A DNA stretch of 64,000 nucleotides, taken from contig OZ020270.1 in assembly GCA_963971225.1 (NCBI GenBank), positions 76,214,432-76,278,431 of the forward strand, given 5' to 3'. The notes beneath the pieces were generated by a model that did no database searches, was not told where the DNA came from, and saw only the letters and a program-made list of their open reading frames with translations. Positions 61,001-64,000 of the stretch are shown here, one piece after another (positions within the stretch are counted from its first letter, which is position 1; every line of letters begins with the position of its first letter). The DNA comes from Melieria omissa (Eukaryota > Arthropoda > Insecta > Diptera > Ulidiidae). A program made the translations under genes and the position numbers.

Positions 61001-61891
61001 TATCGTTTTATTCTCACTCATTTTAACCACTCTGTCTTTCTTTGCTTCTTTTTCACCGATATCAACTTTACACTCATTTTCATTACTATTATTTTTGGAA
61101 CTATCAATTTTTTCTTTATAAACTTGTGACTCGTTTTCCTTATGATACATTTTTTCATTGCCACTTGATACACTTTTACTTTTCATAGCTTCTATATCAT
61201 CTTTGAAAATCAATATCAACTTACTTGCTGTAAAGAAATCTCTTCCGAGAACCACGTCATACCCCATAGACTCATCGGCCACCACGAGCAAATTAATGTC
61301 AATTTTCTTTTTCCCAAAATTAACCGTACACGAAATTTGCCCAAAAATCTTTAGTTTACTTTTATTTAAACCGAAATAAGAAATAGAACAAAAATCACGA
61401 ATTTCAATTTCACTTGACAACAGCGACCTCTTGATAAAACTGATTGGGCTTCCAGGGTCTAGGAGGCATTCTACAAGTAAATCGACATTGTTATAAGGAC
61501 TTACAGACAACCTTAAGTTTCTTACGTAAACACTTTCGTCAACCGCATGGACCATCATCTTTCTTCCTGGACAGGCAGCCACCTGGTGCTCCTTACTGCC
61601 ACAGCCGTAGCAAGCGCCCATCTCACGCTTTGGCTTTTTGCACGCCGCAGCCATATGCCCGATCGAATTGCATCTGTAGCATCTCATGGTTGCTGTTTCT
61701 TCTGGTCTTCTGGTGTTCTGCTGCTGCCCCATTTCACGCTGTGGAAGCTGCACCCGCGAAAACGCTTTAAGCAGCTGCACCTTGTTGTTGTAGCATTGGA
61801 TGTAGGCTTGGGCGCGTAAGCCGCTACCCGGGAATACCCGATCCCTCGATGATGTATTCGAGCAGCTCGTCTTCCTCGATTTGAATTGCAC
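58049..61891 (-). CDS. pol: G1 ORF2 complete: NC-protease-spacer-RT-RNase H-integrase, copy K (1280 aa)
   Basis: Reference polyprotein. Two CX2CX4HX4C zinc knuckles at 71-84 and 94-107. Aspartic protease with LLDPGS (Asp 145; Pro where DTG or DSG is usual) and VLGRDFF at 214-220. Asn/Lys/Ser/Glu-rich spacer at about 225-355. RT at about 410-625 with MPFGLKNAPS and YLDD (575-578). RNase H at about 718-835 with Asp 724, Glu 764, Asp 791 and Asp 834. Integrase finger His 912, His 917, Cys 947, Cys 950; catalytic Asp 980, Asp 1038, Glu 1074; GPY/F-type tail from 1211. No chromodomain or env. It opens at 61891 or a little upstream, overlapping gag by 68 nt in the +1 frame, so it is probably made by frameshifting. 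The stop is in the LTR. Confidence 0.92.
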   Translation of the reverse strand: MQFKSRKTSCSNTSSRDRVFPGSGLRAQAYIQCYNNKVQLLKAFSRVQLPQREMGQQQNTRRPEETATMRCYRCNSIGHMAAACKKPKREMGACYGCGSKEHQVAACPGRKMMVHAVDESVYVRNLRLSVSPYNNVDLLVECLLDPGSPISFIKRSLLSSEIEIRDFCSISYFGLNKSKLKIFGQISCTVNFGKKKIDINLLVVADESMGYDVVLGRDFFTASKLILIFKDDIEAMKSKSVSSGNEKMYHKENESQVYKEKIDSSKNNSNENECKVDIGEKEAKKDRVVKMSENKTIVQKTDKRDDDHILSNVEKGKNLLKTNDSESYENDCKSLENYSESTKNCCNGCKNARGGCEVFTDFLLTINCIVDTEQNVNVGDSLNFKIKENFRQLFEERYLRPQRPCEPEVKFEMKLNVENAKPFHCSPRRLSYTEKTELQKLLDEYLAKGYIRASESEFVSPIVLVKKKTGELRMCVDYRTLNKMTARDNYPIPLIDDLLDRLVNKRFFSKLDLKNGFFHVHMHPDSVKYTSFTTPLGQFEFLRMPFGLKNAPSVFQRFMNKIFADMVREDKLIVYLDDIMIATESVEEHFEVLCEVFQRLVNNKLELRLDKCDFFQTDVKYLGYTINGEGIKADEKGLQAIKNFPIPQNVHSVQSFLGLCSYFRRFVKDFSLTAKPLYDLTKKDRKFEFGSKELESFEVLKQKLLESPVLALYDPNDETELHCDASSIGFGAILLQKKVDGKLHPVFYFSKRTTETESRYHSFELETLAIINALQRFRVYLQGKRFKIVTDCNSLTMTLNKKELNPTIARWALELQNYDYVLEHRAGARMQHVDALSRCTNILVLDTNTFEENLIICQGRDNKLKVLREKLQKAEDSLYEMRNGVIYRKKDENTLLFYVPDAMESHVIYKYHDEMGHVGIDKVVELVSKSYWFPEIRKKVGRHVENCLKCIAYSAKSGREEGFLHNIPKGNIPFDVIHIDHYGPVDNSRAKKHILVIIDAFTKFVRLYATKTTKTSEAVSALKDYFRSYSRPKCIISDSGSCFTSNEFKGFMDANDIRHIKIATGSPQANGQVERVNRSLGPMISKLVEPEKGLHWDSVLENVEHALNNSIHRTINEHPSVVLFGVPQRGQIVDMLKEALEESSDNTLRVNLADVRNKAAEKQEKLQEYNKRYVDKKRQVAHEFDEGDYVMVKNFNSSTGLSKKLIPKFRGPYRVAKVLRNDRYLLQDVEGFQQTRLPYSGVWAIGNLKPWFKGCQVSDNEVDAENSGDQGFSHYQDDRM
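61824..61891 (-). promoter_or_regulatory. G1 gag/ORF2 overlap, candidate +1 frameshift zone
   Basis: The gag frame ends GGT-ATT-CCC-GGG-TAG. ORF2 reads the same bases one nucleotide later and is open across the zone. The same overlap and stop occur in all copies, so it is an element feature, not decay. A pause at CCC-GGG before the stop is a possible slip point; this is inference. Confidence 0.45.
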
Positions 61892-62518
61892 TCGCTAGGA
61901 CAACTTTATCCCCATAATACTGGGAAAAGCTTTCACCCTGCCGCCATTTCCTGGTCTGGAATTTTCTTCGTAATGTGATTTTGTTGTGTTCACCACCAAA
62001 GAACTGCTGCATATCGTCGACTAGTGCATCGATATTTTCGGTGGCGTAGCAAGGCTTTGAGTATAGCCACGACTGCGCCTTTCCAGTTAGTTTGCAAATG
62101 AATAGTGCGCGCAGCATCCCCTCGTTGTCGCAGTATGAGGAACCGATGCTCCCAATTGTTGTACCCACACGTCACAGTTTGCGGTACCGTCGTACTCTGG
62201 CACCAGATTTTTCAAAATCTCGAACGGGATGCGCTGCTGCGACGGACTGCTTGATGCCTGTGTAACAGTGGTGCAACAGCCTGATGCCAACGTTGCGTCT
62301 TGCCGATGCAGAGCTCCCAACTCGTTCTGCACGCCCTCACACTCTTCGCCATCCGATATAGCAATTGTTGCTGGACATTCTCCACGCACTTCAGGCGGCA
62401 CTTCGCTTAGCCGCACTGCTAACGCATTTTTTGAGCCACTGGTCGAAAGTTTAAGTTTTCTGAGCCACTCGCGAAGCTTCGTCGCTGTGTACTCGTTTGC
62501 ACTGATCGGATTTTCCAT
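61824..62518 (-). pseudogene. gag: G1 gag, copy K, 2 bp deletion
   Basis: The start ATG at 62518 and SAP-like N-terminus are normal to VWVQQL. There a CTCCCAATTG reading replaces CTCCTCAATTG-type sequence (2 bp lost near 62152), shifting the frame to a short wrong tail ending at 62087. The rest of the normal frame is open at 61824-62168. Lys in TATKLRE as in A, H and I. Confidence 0.9.
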
Positions 62519-62580
62519 TGTTCTTTTGCTTTTATGTATAAAAAAAATTTGGGGTATGCGGCCGATCCCACTTCTGAAGT

Positions 62581-63917
62581 TGTAGCTGTTGTTGAAAATC
62601 AATAAACACAGCACCCGAAATCAATCACGTCAAACACGTCCGTCTTCTCCGACACTCACTTTTATTCTGCATAATCGATTTGAAACACAAAAGCTTATGG
62701 CCATACAAAATGATGCTTACATTTACATACATATACATACTAGGGATTGCAATCCCGGGATCGCGAATCCCGTAATCCCGGGATCCCGGACCATTTCAGT
62801 CCCGAAAAATCCCGGGATTGACAAAATCCGATCCCGGGATCGAAACAAAAACAAAAAGCTTGTTTTTTGCTTTTGTCACGTTGATTTCAAAAAATGTAAC
62901 CCTTCTTATTTAACACAAAAAATAAATTGCCCATTGCCTGTGACGTTTGAATAAGTGTTAATGCAACAATAGCTCTGTTTGTATAGAACTACTTTTTACA
63001 AATTTGTACAAACTAGCTCTGTTTTGGTACTTTTCCAGTACCGATTTGCCAGTAACCAAAATCAGAAGTGCAAACAAGCTTACGCTCCCAGAAATGAATC
63101 CATTCAAAAAAGTAAACAACCAGAATTTTCTAAAAACATGCAAGTTTAATTCTTCTTTACACTAATGTGACTTTTCACATTCACAATACGCCAGAAAAAT
63201 GGTGTAAATAAGAGGATAAAGAAAGAAAAAGCTAATATAAAACCATCAGCATTTGCGAATTAAAACTAAAGCGAAACTTAAATTATTGATAGTTATTACT
63301 CACACCTAATTTCACTTATTTTGAATGGCCAAAACTTGAAGATTTACACATAATACGATTTGATGTACTTGTATTGAACCAGAGAGATGACTTTTCTAGC
63401 AGGTTAGCCAGGTGATTTGGCAATTAAATGCGTTTTTAAGTTTTCGTTCTTAGTTTTACATTCAGTACACAGAATTGTATTTAATACATAGATATAATTT
63501 ATTTTATTGAAAAAAAGTCTGAACTGGTTCCTTAAAGTAATATATTCAATCCCGAAAAAAATCCCGGGATCCCGGGATTGTGATTTTCAGTCCCGAAAAT
63601 CCCGGGATTGTAAAACTGGTCCGGGATTGCAATCCCTAATACATACATATGGTGTGACGCCGAAAATGGCACATATCACGTGACAAACGGTGGTGGTTTA
63701 CATTTGATCGTGCTACACATTGCTACGCTTACATGCGTATATACACACATTTGGAACATAGGTAAATAGAAACGGGACATATATTACAAACATACATTGA
63801 TATCGATTCTAAGAAATAGATCGCGTGACTTTCATATTCTAAGGAATTATTGAATGCTTGACGCCATGAGCGTCATATCATACAGTGCTACATTTGGTCA
63901 TATCCTACACTGCTACA
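62581..63917 (-). repeat. G1 LTR11, shared by copies K and L, split by a hAT-type MITE
   Basis: LTR parts 62581-62740 and 63647-63917 add up to 431 bp once the 898 bp insert and one 8 bp duplicate are removed. Private changes include TGTAGCTG for TGTAGCAG at the left end, so its inverted terminus is imperfect here. Confidence 0.92.
62741..63638. mobile_element. hAT-type MITE (898 bp)
   Basis: Perfect 18 bp inverted repeats TAGGGATTGCAATCCCGG, flanked by the 8 bp duplication ATACATAC (62733-62740 and 63639-63646). An 8 bp duplication with TAGGG ends is the hAT pattern. Both ends (62741-62845 and 63547-63638) are packed with the palindrome ATCCCGGGAT, probable transposase-binding subterminal repeats. 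The middle (62846-63546) is AT-rich with no supported coding frame. Non-autonomous. Confidence 0.85.
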
Positions 63918-64000
63918 TTCGGTCATCCTGATAATGGGAGAACCCCTGATCTCCCGAATTTTCTGCATCTACCTCGTTATCTGAGACCTGACAGCCCTTG
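63913..64000 (-). CDS. pol: G1 pol C-terminus, copy L, partial
   Basis: The last codons of integrase up to the stop in LTR11, with the undamaged GGGAG form of the C-terminus (as in A to E, I and K). The rest lies outside the window. Confidence 0.8.
   Translation of the reverse strand, partial: KGCQVSDNEVDAENSGDQGFSHYQDDRM
63918..64000 (-). mobile_element. G1 internal region, copy L (cut by window edge)
   Basis: First 83 bp of another G1 internal region, matching the start of copies A to K, so the array continues to the right. Confidence 0.92.

Larger units (their letters stand above)
58054..62580 (-). mobile_element. G1 internal region, copy K (best-preserved ORF2)
   Basis: 4527 bp. It is the only copy with a continuous ORF2 from the gag overlap to the 3' LTR. 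The gag frame has a 2 bp loss near 62152-62153. Confidence 0.93.

Noticed and set aside
62958..63143. 61-codon frame inside the hAT-type MITE
   Set aside because: Short, no domain, in AT-rich filler of a non-autonomous element.
1..64000. CRISPR-like or defence system, operon, riboswitch
   Set aside because: The repeats are retrotransposon LTRs and whole coding units, not short spaced repeats, and all coding content is eukaryotic mobile DNA.

Overview
The whole 64 kb window is mobile DNA. No host gene, rRNA, tRNA or CRISPR array was recognised. The protein families (Ty3/Gypsy Gag-Pol, a Kolobok/Mutator-domain transposase, a Harbinger-type Myb/SANT-like remnant, a hAT-type MITE) and the AT-rich non-coding DNA suggest an animal genome. 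An insect is most likely, perhaps a dipteran, but that is inference and nothing here fixes the species.

Backbone: one Ty3/Gypsy element, here called G1, is repeated head-to-tail on the minus strand. Neighbouring copies share single 431 bp LTRs (LTR-internal-LTR-internal...). The array enters the left edge inside an LTR and leaves the right edge inside pol. I number the internal regions A to L: A 162-4700, B 5132-8550, C 8976-13509, D 13941-17590, E 18022-22556, F 22988-31652, G 32084-40755, H 41187-45720, I 46152-50642, J about 54402-57622, K 58054-62580, L 63918-64000 (cut). A full internal region is about 4.53 kb. It encodes Gag (231 aa, with a SAP-like N-terminus) and, in the frame one nucleotide downstream, a long ORF2: two zinc knuckles, an aspartic protease with DPG, an Asn/Lys/Ser/Glu-rich spacer, reverse transcriptase, RNase H and a D,D(35)E integrase with a GPY/F-type tail. 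No env is present; pol stops inside the first bases of the 3' LTR.

Damage: K has an uninterrupted 1280-aa ORF2 but a 2 bp deletion in gag. E and H have intact gag and 1060-1068 aa RT-RH-IN frames but lesions in the zinc-knuckle/protease part. A to D share a 1-nt loss in RT. B and D share an identical integrase deletion. Thus no copy is intact, yet every domain is intact somewhere. B+C and D+E with their LTRs form a two-unit higher-order repeat of about 9 kb, which points to unequal exchange.

Nested insertions: F and G each carry the same layered cargo at an offset of 9096 bp. The first is a PIF/Harbinger-like element (GGGCCG termini, TAA duplication, Myb/SANT-like remnant). Inside it sits a 2694 bp TTAA-flanked Kolobok-like transposon with an intact 580-aa transposase. 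A separate 653 bp TTAA MITE with 118 bp inverted repeats lies further along in RT. A plus-strand second Gypsy element (G2, 50797 to about 54400) sits in the LTR between I and J. It has a 422 bp LTR, a tRNA-Leu-type PBS, gag with SAP-like, coiled-coil and zinc-knuckle regions, a GTTAAAC frameshift site with a downstream stem-loop, and pol truncated at the start of RNase H. Its 3' half and about 1.56 kb of the array are missing at a microhomology junction. An 898 bp hAT-type MITE with an 8 bp duplication interrupts the last LTR.

I found no convincing new defence or regulatory system. The notable things are the LTR-sharing higher-order array itself, the split complementation of G1 genes, the apparently intact Kolobok transposase and the predicted frameshift signals.
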